Assembly (NCBI GenBank): GCA_004124475.1
Contig: SCKK01000021.1
Span: 1-55,140, forward strand
DNA: 55,140 nucleotides
From: Fidelibacterota bacterium
Lineage (GTDB): Bacteria > Fidelibacterota > Marinisomatia > Marinisomatales > SCKK01
Reading direction: 5' to 3'
The notes beneath the pieces were generated by a model, which saw only the letters and a program-made list of their open reading frames with translations, was not told where the DNA came from and searched no databases. Positions 16,629 through 26,758 of the stretch are shown in pieces (position 1 is the first letter of the stretch; every line of letters starts with the position of its first letter). The position numbers and the translations under genes are program-made.

Positions 16629-16811
16629 ATGGCATTACCAAAACGAAAAATATCAAAAGCAAGGGGAAGAAAAAAACGAACTCATTGGAAAGCAAAAATA
16701 CCTAATACAATAGTTTGTCCCCAATGCAATCAGCATAAACTGCCTCATCGAGCATGTCCAAACTGCGGTTATTATAGAGGTCGTCCTGTTATTACCCCCT
16801 CAGGATCGTAA
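16629..16811 (+). CDS. rpmF: 50S ribosomal protein L32
   Basis: A 60-residue basic protein starting MALPKRKISKARGRKKRTHW, with a zinc-ribbon pair, CPQC (residues 30-33) and CPNC (43-46). This is the cysteine-containing form of L32, which needs zinc. Tightly placed between yceD and plsX, the usual order. Confidence 0.96.
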   Translation: MALPKRKISKARGRKKRTHWKAKIPNTIVCPQCNQHKLPHRACPNCGYYRGRPVITPSGS

Positions 16812-16820
16812 TAAACTTGT

Positions 16821-17837
16821 ATGAAAATTGCAGTTGACGCCATGGGCGGTGATTTCGCCCCTGCTACCATAATCGATGGTGCTATACGCGCTCTCCAAGA
16901 AGAAAACGATATGAGCGTGTACCTTCTCGGGGATGCAATTCAGATAAAAAAAGAACTAAAAAAAATTAACTATAATTGGCCAAATCTAACCATCATTCCC
17001 ACCACCGAGATTGTTCACATGGAAGACACACCTTCTCAAGTATTTAAAAAAAAGCCGGATTCTTCCATAGTGGTAGGTATTCGGATGGTCAAAGAAGGCA
17101 GATGTGATGCATTTGTCAGTGCTGGTAGTACGGGAGCGATTTTATCAACTGCTCTTTTACTTTTAGGAAGAATAAAAGGGGTTCTAAGGCCCGCATTAGG
17201 AGTTTTCTTTCCGGTGAAACCTACAGGAATCCTGCTTTGTGATGTGGGTGCAAATGTGGATGTAAAGCCCGATCATTTGGTTCAATTTGCAATAATGGCT
17301 TCAGAATACATGAAACATATTCAGGGGGTTAAAAATCCAATTGTGGGTCTTCTTAATATTGGCATTGAACCCAACAAAGGTCAGGATGTTTATATAAAAG
17401 CACACCAACTTCTTACTGATAATTTACCATCATTTATTGGGAATATTGAAGCCCGGTATCTACTTGATGGTAAAGCAGATGTCATCATATGCGATGGATT
17501 TATCGGGAATATCTTGGTAAAATTTGCGGAAGGGTGGATAAATCACGTGAATTATGAGATATTACGTGAGTTGATGAAAAAAACCAGTTTAGAGTCTGAC
17601 AGAACGCTCATAACCAATATTTTCTCAGAAGTTATACGAGAATATGATTATGAGGAATATGGTGGAGTTCCATTACTGGGAATTAACGGTGTCTGTATTA
17701 TTTGCCATGGTAGTTCGGGTCCGCGAGCTATTAAAAATGCGATCCTGGCTGCTAAAAAGTCGGTAGAAGAAAGTCTGGTGGACGCCATCCGTGATGATAT
17801 TTCTTTCAATTTGACTGCGACAGAAACACTCATTTAA
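16821..17837 (+). CDS. plsX: Phosphate acyltransferase PlsX
   Basis: A 338-residue enzyme converting acyl-ACP to acyl phosphate for phospholipid synthesis. It begins MKIAVDAMGGDFAPATIIDG and has GRCDAFVSAGSTGAILSTAL near residue 93 and a C-terminal GVPLLGINGVCIICHGSSGP near residue 279, all typical of PlsX. It starts 9 bp after rpmF and is 10 bp before fabH. Confidence 0.95.
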   Translation: MKIAVDAMGGDFAPATIIDGAIRALQEENDMSVYLLGDAIQIKKELKKINYNWPNLTIIPTTEIVHMEDTPSQVFKKKPDSSIVVGIRMVKEGRCDAFVSAGSTGAILSTALLLLGRIKGVLRPALGVFFPVKPTGILLCDVGANVDVKPDHLVQFAIMASEYMKHIQGVKNPIVGLLNIGIEPNKGQDVYIKAHQLLTDNLPSFIGNIEARYLLDGKADVIICDGFIGNILVKFAEGWINHVNYEILRELMKKTSLESDRTLITNIFSEVIREYDYEEYGGVPLLGINGVCIICHGSSGPRAIKNAILAAKKSVEESLVDAIRDDISFNLTATETLI

Positions 17838-17847
17838 AATTTAAGTT

Positions 17848-18837
17848 ATGAGAGCAACCATCACAGCAACTTCTCGTTTTTTACCTGAAAAAGTATTGAC
17901 AAACTCTGATCTGGAGAAATTAGTCGATACAACGAGTGAGTGGATACTTTCAAGAACCGGAATTTCTGAAAGAAGGATTGTGGAAAACGGGGAAGTCACC
18001 TCCCACATGGGAACCAAAGTCGCTTTGGAACTCCTGGAAAAAACGGGTATAGATCCAAGTGAAATTGATGTTATTCTTGTGGGTACCATAACCCCGGATA
18101 TGGTTTTCCCTTCCACGGCTTGCCTGATTCAAAATAAAATAAAGGCAGTGAATGCCTGGGGTTTTGATTTGTCGGCAGCTTGTTCCGGATTCCTGTTTGC
18201 TTTGGAAGCCGGAGCAAAAATGGTTGAATCTGGAGCTTACAAAAAGATAATAGTCATCGGAGCAGAAACTATGAGCTCCATCCTTAATTACGAAGATAGA
18301 AATACATGTATTTTGTTTGGAGATGGTGCAGGAGGTGTCATGCTGGAACCTGCGAAAGGGGATGAAGGAATTATCGATTCGCTACTTTATTCAGACGGAA
18401 GTGGAGGCGACTTTTTAAAGATGGAAGCTGGAGGAAGCTTACATCCAGCCTCCATCGATACGGTTGAAAAGAGAATGCACTTTCTCCAGCAGGACGGTAG
18501 AAAAGTTTATAAGTTTGCTATAAAGAGTATGGCTGAATCTTCGCAAGCCGTTATTCAAAGAAACAATATTAGTGGAAAAGATATCAGTCTGTTCATTCCT
18601 CATCAAGCCAATCGCAGAATTATCGAGGCAACTGCAGAACGCCTCGGACTTAGACAGGATCAAATTCTCATTAATATTGAAAAGTATGCAAATACCACAG
18701 CGGGCACAATCCCAATAGGAATTAGTGATGCCGTCGATTCAGGACGGTTGAAGCAGGGAGATTATGTGATTCTATCGGCTTTTGGTGCAGGATTTACTTG
18801 GGGAAGTATCCTCGTCCGTTGGGGAAACTGTAAATGA
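17848..18837 (+). CDS. fabH: Beta-ketoacyl-ACP synthase III
   Basis: A 329-residue condensing enzyme that joins an acyl-CoA primer with malonyl-ACP. The full catalytic triad is visible: Cys112 in DLSAACSGFLFAL, His252 in IPHQANRRIIEA and Asn282 in EKYANTTAGTIPI. It overlaps fabD by 4 bp (ATGA). Confidence 0.96.
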   Translation: MRATITATSRFLPEKVLTNSDLEKLVDTTSEWILSRTGISERRIVENGEVTSHMGTKVALELLEKTGIDPSEIDVILVGTITPDMVFPSTACLIQNKIKAVNAWGFDLSAACSGFLFALEAGAKMVESGAYKKIIVIGAETMSSILNYEDRNTCILFGDGAGGVMLEPAKGDEGIIDSLLYSDGSGGDFLKMEAGGSLHPASIDTVEKRMHFLQQDGRKVYKFAIKSMAESSQAVIQRNNISGKDISLFIPHQANRRIIEATAERLGLRQDQILINIEKYANTTAGTIPIGISDAVDSGRLKQGDYVILSAFGAGFTWGSILVRWGNCK

Positions 18838-19757
18838 GTCTTGGGTTTCTTTTCCCCGGACAGGGATCTCAGAAGGTGGGTATGGGGAAAGATCTCTACG
18901 AAAATTCCGAAATTGGCCGCAGGTTTTATGAAACTGCCAATGAGATCATGGGAATCAATCTTGCCCAATTATCTTTCGAAGGACCCAGTGAAGAATTAAA
19001 AAGGACGGAATATACCCAACCGTCTATTTTTGTCGTAAGTATCATACTTTCCGAGATGTTGATGGATTCCGGTACTTACCCGGTATTGGCTGCCGGACAT
19101 AGTTTAGGAGAATATACTGCATTAACCGCTGCCGGTGTTTTTTCCTTTGAAGATGGACTGGCCCTTGTAAAACTCAGGGGAGAAAGTATGAAAAAAGCAG
19201 GAAAAGAAAATCCAGGTACCATGGCAGCGATTCTGGGTCTCGATTTAAAAATGTTAGAAGAAATTTGTGAAGAATGTTCAAACTTCGGAATTGTTACACC
19301 TGCAAATTTTAATTCTCAAATTCAAATTGTAATTTCCGGGGAAATAGATGCTGTAAAAAAGGCAATGGAATTAGCAAAAGAACGGGGTGCACGAAAAACA
19401 ATAGCGTTGAATGTTAGCGGTGCGTTTCATTCTTCTCTAATGACATCCGCAAAAGAAAGAATCGAGGAAACTTTAAACACTATTCAAATGAATGAACCAA
19501 AATTCCCAATTGTTATGAATGTAACTGCTGAAGAGACAACAGACTTAGAAATTATCCGGAAAAACCTGATAGATCAGATGGACAATCCGGTTCGGTGGAT
19601 CGAGATAATCAAAATCATGAAACAAGCAGGGATATCGCATTTTATGGAAATTGGTCCGGGAAAGGTCTTACAAGGACTCAACAAAAGAATTGATCAATCT
19701 CTGGTTACAGAAGGGATTTCATCCTTCAATCAAATTTTTGAAGTTGCACATGCTTGA
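18834..19757 (+). CDS. fabD: Malonyl-CoA:ACP transacylase
   Basis: A 307-residue acyltransferase that loads malonyl groups onto ACP. LFPGQGSQKVGMGKDLY at residues 5-21 and the nucleophile Ser90 in AAGHSLGEYTAL are diagnostic, and GAFHSSLM near residue 200 holds the second catalytic residue. It overlaps the preferred fabG start by 8 bp. Confidence 0.96.
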   Translation: MSLGFLFPGQGSQKVGMGKDLYENSEIGRRFYETANEIMGINLAQLSFEGPSEELKRTEYTQPSIFVVSIILSEMLMDSGTYPVLAAGHSLGEYTALTAAGVFSFEDGLALVKLRGESMKKAGKENPGTMAAILGLDLKMLEEICEECSNFGIVTPANFNSQIQIVISGEIDAVKKAMELAKERGARKTIALNVSGAFHSSLMTSAKERIEETLNTIQMNEPKFPIVMNVTAEETTDLEIIRKNLIDQMDNPVRWIEIIKIMKQAGISHFMEIGPGKVLQGLNKRIDQSLVTEGISSFNQIFEVAHA

Positions 19758-20493
19758 AAAAATGCAAAAAGTTGCCTTTGTAACTGGTGCTTCCAGAGGG
19801 ATAGGAAAAGCAATTGCACTAATTTTTGGCAGAGAAGGCTATGCTGTGGTTTGCGCCAGTCGAACACTAAATGACTTACAAAAAGTTGTTCAAAGTATCA
19901 CTGATTTGGGTGGTGATGCTTTGGCAATCGAATTAGACGTTTCTATTTTGGTTGAATTTCAATCTTGTGTTAAAAAAGTAGTAGAAAAGTATGGTAAGAT
20001 TGATGTCCTGATCAACAATGCAGGAGTAGTTCGAGACAAATTATTATTAAGAATGAGTGAAAATGATTGGGATACCGTTTTAAATATCAACCTGAAAGGA
20101 TGTTTTAATGGCATAAAAGTAGTGACACCCGTTATGATGAAAAATCGATATGGACGGATAATTAATATCACTTCCGTTGTGGGTATTACTGGCAATGCGG
20201 GACAGGCTAACTATGCATCCTCGAAAGCGGGTATTATTGGTTTAACAAAATCTGTGGCGAAAGAGCTTGCATCTCGAAACATAACTGTTAATGCTGTAGC
20301 CCCGGGATATATAGACACAGATATGACGGACAATCTTTCGGATAAAGTCAGAGAAGAACTTATCAATCAAATTCCGCTCAGGAGAATCGGAACTCCCGAA
20401 GATGTGGCTCTAACAGTAAAATTTTTAACTGAAAATGGAGCTAACTACATCACGGGACAGACAATCTCTGTTAACGGTGGTTTGCACATGTAA
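19750..20493 (+). CDS. fabG: 3-oxoacyl-ACP reductase
   Basis: A short-chain dehydrogenase that reduces 3-oxoacyl-ACP with NADPH. I chose ATG 19750 ([20 protein letters not shown]), giving 247 residues, close to the family norm; ATG 19762 is also possible. The open frame extends further upstream inside fabD, but that part has no SDR homology. The cofactor loop [10 protein letters not shown] and the catalytic Ser142, Tyr155 and Lys159 (in YASSKAG) are intact. An SD-like GAAGGAGG and the acpP start follow its stop. Confidence 0.93.
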   Translation: MLEKMQKVAFVTGASRGIGKAIALIFGREGYAVVCASRTLNDLQKVVQSITDLGGDALAIELDVSILVEFQSCVKKVVEKYGKIDVLINNAGVVRDKLLLRMSENDWDTVLNINLKGCFNGIKVVTPVMMKNRYGRIINITSVVGITGNAGQANYASSKAGIIGLTKSVAKELASRNITVNAVAPGYIDTDMTDNLSDKVREELINQIPLRRIGTPEDVALTVKFLTENGANYITGQTISVNGGLHM

Positions 20494-20510
20494 ATAGAAG
20501 GAGGATAACA

Positions 20511-20744
20511 ATGTCTAGTTTTGATCGCGTAAAAGATGTCATCATGGACAAATTAGGTGTGGAAGAGAGTAAAATCACACTGGAAGCTTCATTTGTTGAC
20601 GATTTAGGCGCCGATTCCCTTGACACGGTAGAACTTATCATGCAGTTAGAAGAGGAATTCGGAATTGAAATACCAGATGAAGACGCCGAAAATATGACTA
20701 CTGTAGGGATGGCGGTCGATTATATCGATTCCCATGTCGAGTAA
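20511..20744 (+). CDS. acpP: Acyl carrier protein
   Basis: A 77-residue acidic protein with [20 protein letters not shown]. Ser36 in the D-S-L motif takes the phosphopantetheine arm. It has the strongest ribosome binding site in the cluster (GAAGGAGG about 8 nt upstream), as expected for a highly expressed protein, and a 17-bp gap from fabG. Confidence 0.97.
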   Translation: MSSFDRVKDVIMDKLGVEESKITLEASFVDDLGADSLDTVELIMQLEEEFGIEIPDEDAENMTTVGMAVDYIDSHVE

Positions 20745-20749
20745 CTGAC

Positions 20750-21991
20750 GTGAAACGACGAGTAGCAGTTACCGGCATGGGGGTTGTCTCCCCTGTCGGT
20801 AATGGGGTTGAATCATACTGGAATTCACTCATCGCAGGCGAAAGTGGTATCCGCCCTGTCACCAAATTTGATACCACTGACTGTCCTGTAAAGTTTGGTG
20901 GTGAAGTAAAGAATTTTGATCCATTAGAAATCCTGGATAAAAAAGAGCTGGTCCGGCTGGATGATTTTTCCATATTCGCCCTTGCCGCTGCTGATGAAGC
21001 CATTAAGGATGCAGGACTTGAGAATGGAATTCCGGACATGGACAGATTCGGTGTTATCGTGGGTTCCGGTATAGGTGGTATTGGTACTTTGGAAAAACAG
21101 CATACTCGTCTTTTAAACAGAGGTAGTCGGGCTGTATCCCCTTTCTTCGTTCCTATGATGATTTCCGATATCGCTGCGGGTCACATCTCAATCAGATGGG
21201 GATTGAAAGGTCCGAACTATTGTGTTGTTTCTGCCTGTGCCACCGGTACGCATGCCCTGGGTGATGCCATGAGGTTAATTCAATATGGAGATGCCGATAT
21301 CATCATTGCAGGCGGAACAGAGGCAACGATTACCCCTATATCTTTCGCTGGATTTGCAAGTATGAGAGCGCTCTCTCGTAGAAATGATGAACCGGAACGT
21401 GCATCTCGACCTTTTGATGCAGACAGAGACGGGTTTGTTATGGGTGAAGGAGCCGGACTTCTTATATTGGAAGAAATAGAACATGCTATCTCTAGAGACG
21501 CAAATATATACGCTGAAATATCCGGTTATGGTGCAACTGCTGACGCTTTCCACGTTACTGCACCTGCCCCAGGTGGAGAGGGGGCCTATAGAGCCATGAA
21601 AAGGGCTATTAAGGATGCGGGAGTACATCCAAATGATGTGGACTACATTAATGCTCATGGAACTTCCACGCCATTTAACGACAAAAATGAAACAATTGCC
21701 ATCAAAAATGTCTTTGGCGACCACGCTTATGAATTAAACGTAAGTTCCACAAAGTCTATGACAGGGCATCTACTCGGAGCGAGTGGGGGAATTGAAGCAA
21801 TTGCTTGTATTAAATCCATAACTGATGGTATTATCCCTCCAACTATCAACTATGAAACTCCGGACCCTGAATGTGATTTAAATTATACACCTAATAAAGC
21901 TGTAAAAAAGGAAGTCAATATAACCCTTTCTAACACATTCGGATTTGGGGGTCATAACGGAGTTCTGTTGATGAAGCGTTTCGAAAAATGA
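20750..21991 (+). CDS. fabF: Beta-ketoacyl-ACP synthase II
   Basis: A 413-residue elongating condensing enzyme. Cys163 in VVSACATGTHALG, histidines in YINAHGTSTPFNDKNE (near residue 303) and STKSMTGHLLGASGGIEA (near residue 333), and NTFGFGGHN near the end give the full C-H-H site. It starts with GTG, 5 bp after acpP, and overlaps rnc by 4 bp. Confidence 0.96.
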   Translation: MKRRVAVTGMGVVSPVGNGVESYWNSLIAGESGIRPVTKFDTTDCPVKFGGEVKNFDPLEILDKKELVRLDDFSIFALAAADEAIKDAGLENGIPDMDRFGVIVGSGIGGIGTLEKQHTRLLNRGSRAVSPFFVPMMISDIAAGHISIRWGLKGPNYCVVSACATGTHALGDAMRLIQYGDADIIIAGGTEATITPISFAGFASMRALSRRNDEPERASRPFDADRDGFVMGEGAGLLILEEIEHAISRDANIYAEISGYGATADAFHVTAPAPGGEGAYRAMKRAIKDAGVHPNDVDYINAHGTSTPFNDKNETIAIKNVFGDHAYELNVSSTKSMTGHLLGASGGIEAIACIKSITDGIIPPTINYETPDPECDLNYTPNKAVKKEVNITLSNTFGFGGHNGVLLMKRFEK

Positions 21992-22710
21992 CAAATTACC
22001 AGTTCATCAGGAGCTTAAAATGGCATCTCTTCAGAAAAAACAATGAATTAACCCAATTACAAAAAAAGTTGGGTTATTTTTTTTCGAATCAAGATTATCT
22101 TATCCAGGCACTAACCCACAAGTCAATGTATCAATTATCCAGTAAAAACTATGAACGGTTGGAGTTTTTAGGTGACGCCATTATTGACTATATTATTTCA
22201 GAAAAATTAATTAAAGAATTCCCTGAGGGAGACGAAGGTTTGTTAACAAACAGGAGATCTTCACTTGTACGAAAATCCTTCCTGGCAAAAATGGGAGGGT
22301 TACTGAATCTTCTCGATTACCTGATAGCCAAACCATCTGTTGATTATAGTCAGACAAAAGTGGCTGAAAACCAATTGGAGAATATTTTTGAAGCTTTAAT
22401 GGGTGGCATTTATCTTGATGGTGGTATAAAAGCATGTAAACGTCTTATTGATAATACCGTTTGGGCTTACAGGCGGGAAGCTTGGGAAAAAATTAACTAT
22501 AAAGGATTATTAATAGAATATTGTCATTCTAAACAATTAGCAGCACCTAAGTTTCTTGTGATCAATACAACAGGACCTGACCATGAAAAATTGTATGAAG
22601 TGTCTGTACAGATTGGAAAGAAAAAATTTCCACCGGGAATTGGTGAAGATAAAAAAACCGCTGAACAGGCAGCGGCACAGTTGACTATTGACAGCTTGGT
22701 AGAAAAGTAA
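21988..22710 (+). CDS. rnc: Ribonuclease III
   Basis: A 240-residue double-strand RNA endonuclease. The signature YERLEFLGDAIIDY is near residues 55-68, and the second acidic site NIFEALMGGIYLDGG lies near residue 131. A C-terminal double-strand RNA-binding domain (about 170-240) ends GEDKKTAEQAAAQLTIDSL. The N-terminus is about 20 residues longer than in E. coli, with a basic stretch. It is the last gene of the plus-strand cluster and converges on the next gene with 3 bp between the stops. Confidence 0.94.
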   Translation: MTNYQFIRSLKWHLFRKNNELTQLQKKLGYFFSNQDYLIQALTHKSMYQLSSKNYERLEFLGDAIIDYIISEKLIKEFPEGDEGLLTNRRSSLVRKSFLAKMGGLLNLLDYLIAKPSVDYSQTKVAENQLENIFEALMGGIYLDGGIKACKRLIDNTVWAYRREAWEKINYKGLLIEYCHSKQLAAPKFLVINTTGPDHEKLYEVSVQIGKKKFPPGIGEDKKTAEQAAAQLTIDSLVEK

Positions 22711-22713
22711 TTA

Positions 22714-23274
22714 CTACTTTTTACCCTCTATTTGTTGGATCTTATCCCGTAAATCAGCTGCCATTTCGTACTCTTCTTGTTCTATTGCTTGTTCCAGTTT
22801 TTCCTGAAGTAATTTTTTCGAATTCTCAAACCCATGCCTGAATTCCTCAAAGCTGACATCGGATTGAGGTTCTTCAATAAAACCAGCTTCTGCCATGACC
22901 GGTTCTGCAACATATATGGGAGCGCTCATTCTTAAAGCAATTGCAACGGCGTCACTTGGTCTTGAATCAATTTTCTGCCCTGTAAGTTGGTCAGAGCCAA
23001 TCCTAATTTCTGCGTAAAAAGTACCCTCTAACAACTCAGTAATAACCACTTCTCTTACATCCACATTTGTGGCTTCTAAAATGTCACAAACAAGATCATG
23101 AGTCATGGGTCGTGGGGTTTCAATACTCTCCAGAGCCAATGCAATCGCTTGAGCTTCATAGGAGCCAACGATAACAGGTATCTTTCTTCCCTGACCACCA
23201 ACCTCCTGAAGGAGTACAGCATACCCCTTGCTTGGCGGATAAAAGGAAATCTTTGTTACTTCAACGAGAATCAT
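22714..23274 (-). CDS. Bifunctional nuclease (DUF151) with C-terminal UVR motif
   Basis: A 186-residue protein. The DUF151 domain occupies about residues 1-135, with the family blocks GRKIPVIVGSYEAQAIALAL and RPSDAVAIALRMSAPIYVAE. A UVR-type helical hairpin (LEQAIEQEEYEMAADLRDKI, about 157-176) follows. DUF151 proteins of plants and Thermotoga act on RNA and DNA. Fusion to a UVR motif is common in the FCB group and is one reason for placing the organism there. Confidence 0.82.
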   Translation of the reverse strand: MILVEVTKISFYPPSKGYAVLLQEVGGQGRKIPVIVGSYEAQAIALALESIETPRPMTHDLVCDILEATNVDVREVVITELLEGTFYAEIRIGSDQLTGQKIDSRPSDAVAIALRMSAPIYVAEPVMAEAGFIEEPQSDVSFEEFRHGFENSKKLLQEKLEQAIEQEEYEMAADLRDKIQQIEGKK

Positions 23275-23304
23275 AATAATAGATTATTTAGGCTTGTAAT
23301 TAAT

Positions 23305-24402
23305 TTAGTATTGGCTGTCACAGTTTGCAACCCTCTTTCTATCATTTTTTATACTATTAAATTGTGAAAGCCCGGATTTAAGCACTGTGATCTTGGTCAC
23401 TGGAGTTGGGTCTGTATTATTCAAAATGGCAACCCAATAACTCACCCAATCCCCTAAATATACGAAATAAAACAATCGTTCATACTCGGACTCTCCCTTA
23501 GACGTAACTTCAATCTGGATATTTACCAATGTATCAATTAGATTCTTTGTCAGTTTTTGTCTAAGTTGAATCCTTAGATGGTCTTCCTTATCCTTTAGCC
23601 AGATAATACTAATATTTTTCAGAAGATTTTTATTATTCTCATATCCCACAATTTCGTTATGATTCATTTCAGGCAACTCGTTATTGAATGCAAGAATTTT
23701 CCCGTTTTCTTCCAATTGTGCTCTCCATCTTTTGGTGACAACTTCTGTATCATCCGCAACACCATAAATCACCGGAACCGTGTTGAAAATACTTTTTGCT
23801 ATTCTGAACGGTTCTGATTTTTCACCAGTCTTGCAAAAACTATCTCGCCATATTGTTAAATGGTTAACGACTAATTCAATCTCATTTGTGACATCAGATT
23901 TGAGAAGCGTGAGATTTTTAAGAAGATATAAGATGGGAAGAGTAAGAAACCCCAGTGATGCACGGGGTGGGAACCCCCCTGGGATTTGAATAAACTCTGA
24001 TTCAATTTGAACGATTCTTTCTTTTAATCTTCCACCAGAAGAAATCCCTACAATCATGCTTTTACGGATAATAGCATCTTCCAGCATTGAGAGGGTCTCT
24101 TCCGTATTGCCTGAATAGCTGAAACAGATAACCAATGATCTTTCATTAGCCCAATGTGGCAGTGAATAATTCCGACACACATATGTGGGGAATGGACATT
24201 CACGAGAGATTAAACGTTTTATTACCTCGCCCCCAATTGCCGACCCTCCCATCCCACAAAAAATAATTGAATTAATGTTTGTGTAATTTCCTGTTACCTC
24301 AATTCGTTTCCCTATTTCCATTGCTTGTTGAAGTTGTTCTGGAAATTTATAGATGATCTCGAACATGTCGGAAAGGTCAATTTTTCTGATTGATTTATCC
24401 AT
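23305..24402 (-). CDS. Bifunctional phosphoglucose/phosphomannose isomerase
   Basis: A 365-residue SIS-domain isomerase of the archaeal/FCB type. SIIFCGMGGSAIGGEVIKRL near residue 46 is the first SIS phosphosugar site. SLVICFSYSGNTEETLSMLE near residue 89 is the second. ELPEMNHNEIVGYE near residue 244 carries the catalytic histidine region. It interconverts glucose-6-P, mannose-6-P and fructose-6-P. It is downstream of the phosphohexomutase and prenyl synthase genes on the same strand, with a 21-bp gap. Confidence 0.88.
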   Translation of the reverse strand: MDKSIRKIDLSDMFEIIYKFPEQLQQAMEIGKRIEVTGNYTNINSIIFCGMGGSAIGGEVIKRLISRECPFPTYVCRNYSLPHWANERSLVICFSYSGNTEETLSMLEDAIIRKSMIVGISSGGRLKERIVQIESEFIQIPGGFPPRASLGFLTLPILYLLKNLTLLKSDVTNEIELVVNHLTIWRDSFCKTGEKSEPFRIAKSIFNTVPVIYGVADDTEVVTKRWRAQLEENGKILAFNNELPEMNHNEIVGYENNKNLLKNISIIWLKDKEDHLRIQLRQKLTKNLIDTLVNIQIEVTSKGESEYERLFYFVYLGDWVSYWVAILNNTDPTPVTKITVLKSGLSQFNSIKNDRKRVANCDSQY

Positions 24403-24423
24403 GGTTATTGCATTCAGTAATTA

Positions 24424-25419
24424 TCAATTTTTACGGGACATGATCAAATTAACAAAATGAAGGAGATCATCACCATCACTATTAATATTTTCCAGACATA
24501 ATTTCGCCTGAGATACAAGATTGTTGATATCTTTTTTTGCACTTCCCGCAATGCCTGTATCAATAAAATATTTTCTAAGCTTAGGGAGTACGTCTTGTTC
24601 CATATTTTGGCCTGAAACATCCTCCAACAACTGATTCCAAGTACGGTGGTTACTTTTAATTGCTTTACATGTTAAATATGTTTTTTTTGAAGTCAGCACA
24701 TCACTTCCAAGACTTTTCCCCATCTTTTTGGAAGTAGAAAAAATTTCCAGTAGGTCATCCTGAATCTGAAATGCCTGCCCAATAAATCTGCCGAAGTTCG
24801 AGAGTTCAGCATTTTTTTCACTTGTTGTATTTCCCACTATACCCCCTATTTGACAGCATAAAGAAATTAACGCCCCGGTTTTCAGACTGACCATATTCAA
24901 ATATTCATCAAGTGAAACCACATTAATTTCTTCAAAAGCTTTATCAAGGGCTTGACCTTCACAGAGTTTAATGGTGGCTTCATTAAAAATTCTGATACAG
25001 TCCAGAGAATATTTCCCCAGTTTTGTCAATTCGATATGTGCAAGAGCAAATAAAGCGTCACCGGCAAGAATGGCTGCAGATTCATCCCATTTCAAGTGGA
25101 CTGTAGGTAGTCCATGGCGAACATCGTCCCTATCCATAATATCATCATGAACCAGTGAGAAATTATGCAATATCTCTACCGCCAGAGCAGCGGGCATTGC
25201 GGTTTTTCGGGGCGTTCCAAATGACTTAGCAACCAACAAAACTAAAATTGGTCTCAGTCTCTTCCCTTTTCCACTGAATACATATCTGACAGGATCATAC
25301 AAATAAGCAGGTTCATGATTATCCAATAGAGACAACAGCTCATTATCAATAACAGACCGGTAATCATTTAATCTTTGTAAAAAAGAATCAGGTATCATCG
25401 GGAATTCTAACATCTCCAT
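24424..25419 (-). CDS. Polyprenyl (geranylgeranyl/farnesyl) diphosphate synthase
   Basis: A 331-residue trans-prenyl chain-elongation enzyme. The first aspartate-rich motif is in FSLVHDDIMDRDDVRHGLPT (about residues 88-107), the second in AFQIQDDLLEIF (about 215-226), and GKGKRLRPILVLL is near residue 50. Chain length cannot be read safely from sequence. Three in-frame ATGs lie at the start (25419, 25413, 25398). The first two overlap the upstream mutase gene by 26-32 bp and the third by 11 bp. None has a clear ribosome binding site, so translation is probably coupled. Confidence 0.88.
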   Translation of the reverse strand: MEMLEFPMIPDSFLQRLNDYRSVIDNELLSLLDNHEPAYLYDPVRYVFSGKGKRLRPILVLLVAKSFGTPRKTAMPAALAVEILHNFSLVHDDIMDRDDVRHGLPTVHLKWDESAAILAGDALFALAHIELTKLGKYSLDCIRIFNEATIKLCEGQALDKAFEEINVVSLDEYLNMVSLKTGALISLCCQIGGIVGNTTSEKNAELSNFGRFIGQAFQIQDDLLEIFSTSKKMGKSLGSDVLTSKKTYLTCKAIKSNHRTWNQLLEDVSGQNMEQDVLPKLRKYFIDTGIAGSAKKDINNLVSQAKLCLENINSDGDDLLHFVNLIMSRKN

Positions 25420-26758
25420 ATTCTACTAATTTATTCAGTACGAGTAACTTTATTTCTTCCAAACTATCAGGATTTTTAGCTTCGAACCGGCAAACAATGA
25501 CAGGCTGAGTATTTGAGGCACGAACCAGACCCCATCCATCATTAAATTTTATCCTGACTCCATCAATATCAAGACAGTCGTAGTTTTTCTTAAAATAATC
25601 GGCTGCACTCTTGGCAATCTTAAATTTTTCCTCATCGTTCACACATTCCATACGCAATTCCGGAGTTGAGTAATATTGAGGTAACGCCGCAATCAGGTCC
25701 GACAATTTTTTATTTTGATTGGAAAGCATTTGAACAAACCGAGCAGAAACATAAATAGCATCATCATATCCGAAATAATCATCTGCAAAAAAGAGGTGAC
25801 CACTCATCTCACCCCCAAATTTACATCTTAACTCTTTCATTCTTTGTTTAATCAGTGAATGACCTGTTTTCCAAATAACCGGTTTCCCGCCTAAACGGAT
25901 GATTTCATCTTCCAAAGCTTGAGAACACTTTACATCAAAAAGGATTTCATCCCCTTGTTTAACGATTTCAGGCAAAAATAGTGACATGATGGTGTCAGCC
26001 CACACAATGTTTCCTGAATCATCAACCACCCCAATCCGGTCTGCATCTCCGTCATAAGCAATTCCCACATCATATTGACCATCTTTTACAGTCCGGACCA
26101 GGTCTTTTATATTTTCAGAAACAGTGGGGTCGGGATGATGATTGGGAAAACGACCATCTACTTCACAATATAACTCGGTGAGGTCTACCTGTAGCGCCTT
26201 GAATATTTGTGGCGCTGCAAGGCATGCCGCAGCATTCCCACAATCCATCGCTACTTTCATTTCTCTGCCAAAACTGATCTTTTCAATAATCATCGAAATA
26301 TATTCTTCTAACAGTTTGTATCTGACCTCAGTCCCTTCTCCCCGTTCGAAATCGTCATTCACTAACAAATTTTTAATTTCCTGGATCTGCTTCCCGTATA
26401 CAGCTGCTTTTTGAAAGGACAATTTAAACCCGTTCATTTCAGGGGGATTATGGCTTCCTGTAATTTGAACCGCCCCGGCGACATCGAGTTTAAACATGCT
26501 GTAATAATTAACTGGTGTAGGAATAATACCGATGTTGATAATATCTACTCCAGTTTCCAATACTCCATTTTTAAATACATATATTAAATCGGGAGTCGAC
26601 AGCCGCACATCACCACTAATGGTAATTTCCTTTCCTCCCTGTCGTCTTACAAATGTTCCAAATCCTCTGCCTAAAGCTTGAACAAAGTCCGGAGGAAAAT
26701 CATCTACCACAACTCCTCGAATGTCGTATTCCCTGAATATGTATGGATTGATCTTCAT
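25388..26758 (-). CDS. Phosphomannomutase/phosphoglucomutase
   Basis: A 456-residue alpha-D-phosphohexomutase. The N-terminal FREYDIRGVV is typical, the phosphoserine is in ITGSHNPPEMNGFKLS (about residues 99-114), the metal loop in YDGDADRIGVVDD (about 235-247), the sugar-binding GEMSGHLFFADD near residue 316, and a C-terminal phosphate-binding RASNTQPVIVCRFE near residue 420. It converts 6-P and 1-P hexoses for nucleotide sugars. It is first in the run mutase-prenyl synthase-isomerase-nuclease; the ribosome binding site is AAGGAGAAAA. Confidence 0.92.
   Translation of the reverse strand: MKINPYIFREYDIRGVVVDDFPPDFVQALGRGFGTFVRRQGGKEITISGDVRLSTPDLIYVFKNGVLETGVDIINIGIIPTPVNYYSMFKLDVAGAVQITGSHNPPEMNGFKLSFQKAAVYGKQIQEIKNLLVNDDFERGEGTEVRYKLLEEYISMIIEKISFGREMKVAMDCGNAAACLAAPQIFKALQVDLTELYCEVDGRFPNHHPDPTVSENIKDLVRTVKDGQYDVGIAYDGDADRIGVVDDSGNIVWADTIMSLFLPEIVKQGDEILFDVKCSQALEDEIIRLGGKPVIWKTGHSLIKQRMKELRCKFGGEMSGHLFFADDYFGYDDAIYVSARFVQMLSNQNKKLSDLIAALPQYYSTPELRMECVNDEEKFKIAKSAADYFKKNYDCLDIDGVRIKFNDGWGLVRASNTQPVIVCRFEAKNPDSLEEIKLLVLNKLVEYGDVRIPDDT

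Noticed and set aside
19651-19749. Extended N-terminus for FabG
   Set aside because: The extra 33 residues lie inside fabD in another frame and do not look like a short-chain dehydrogenase start.
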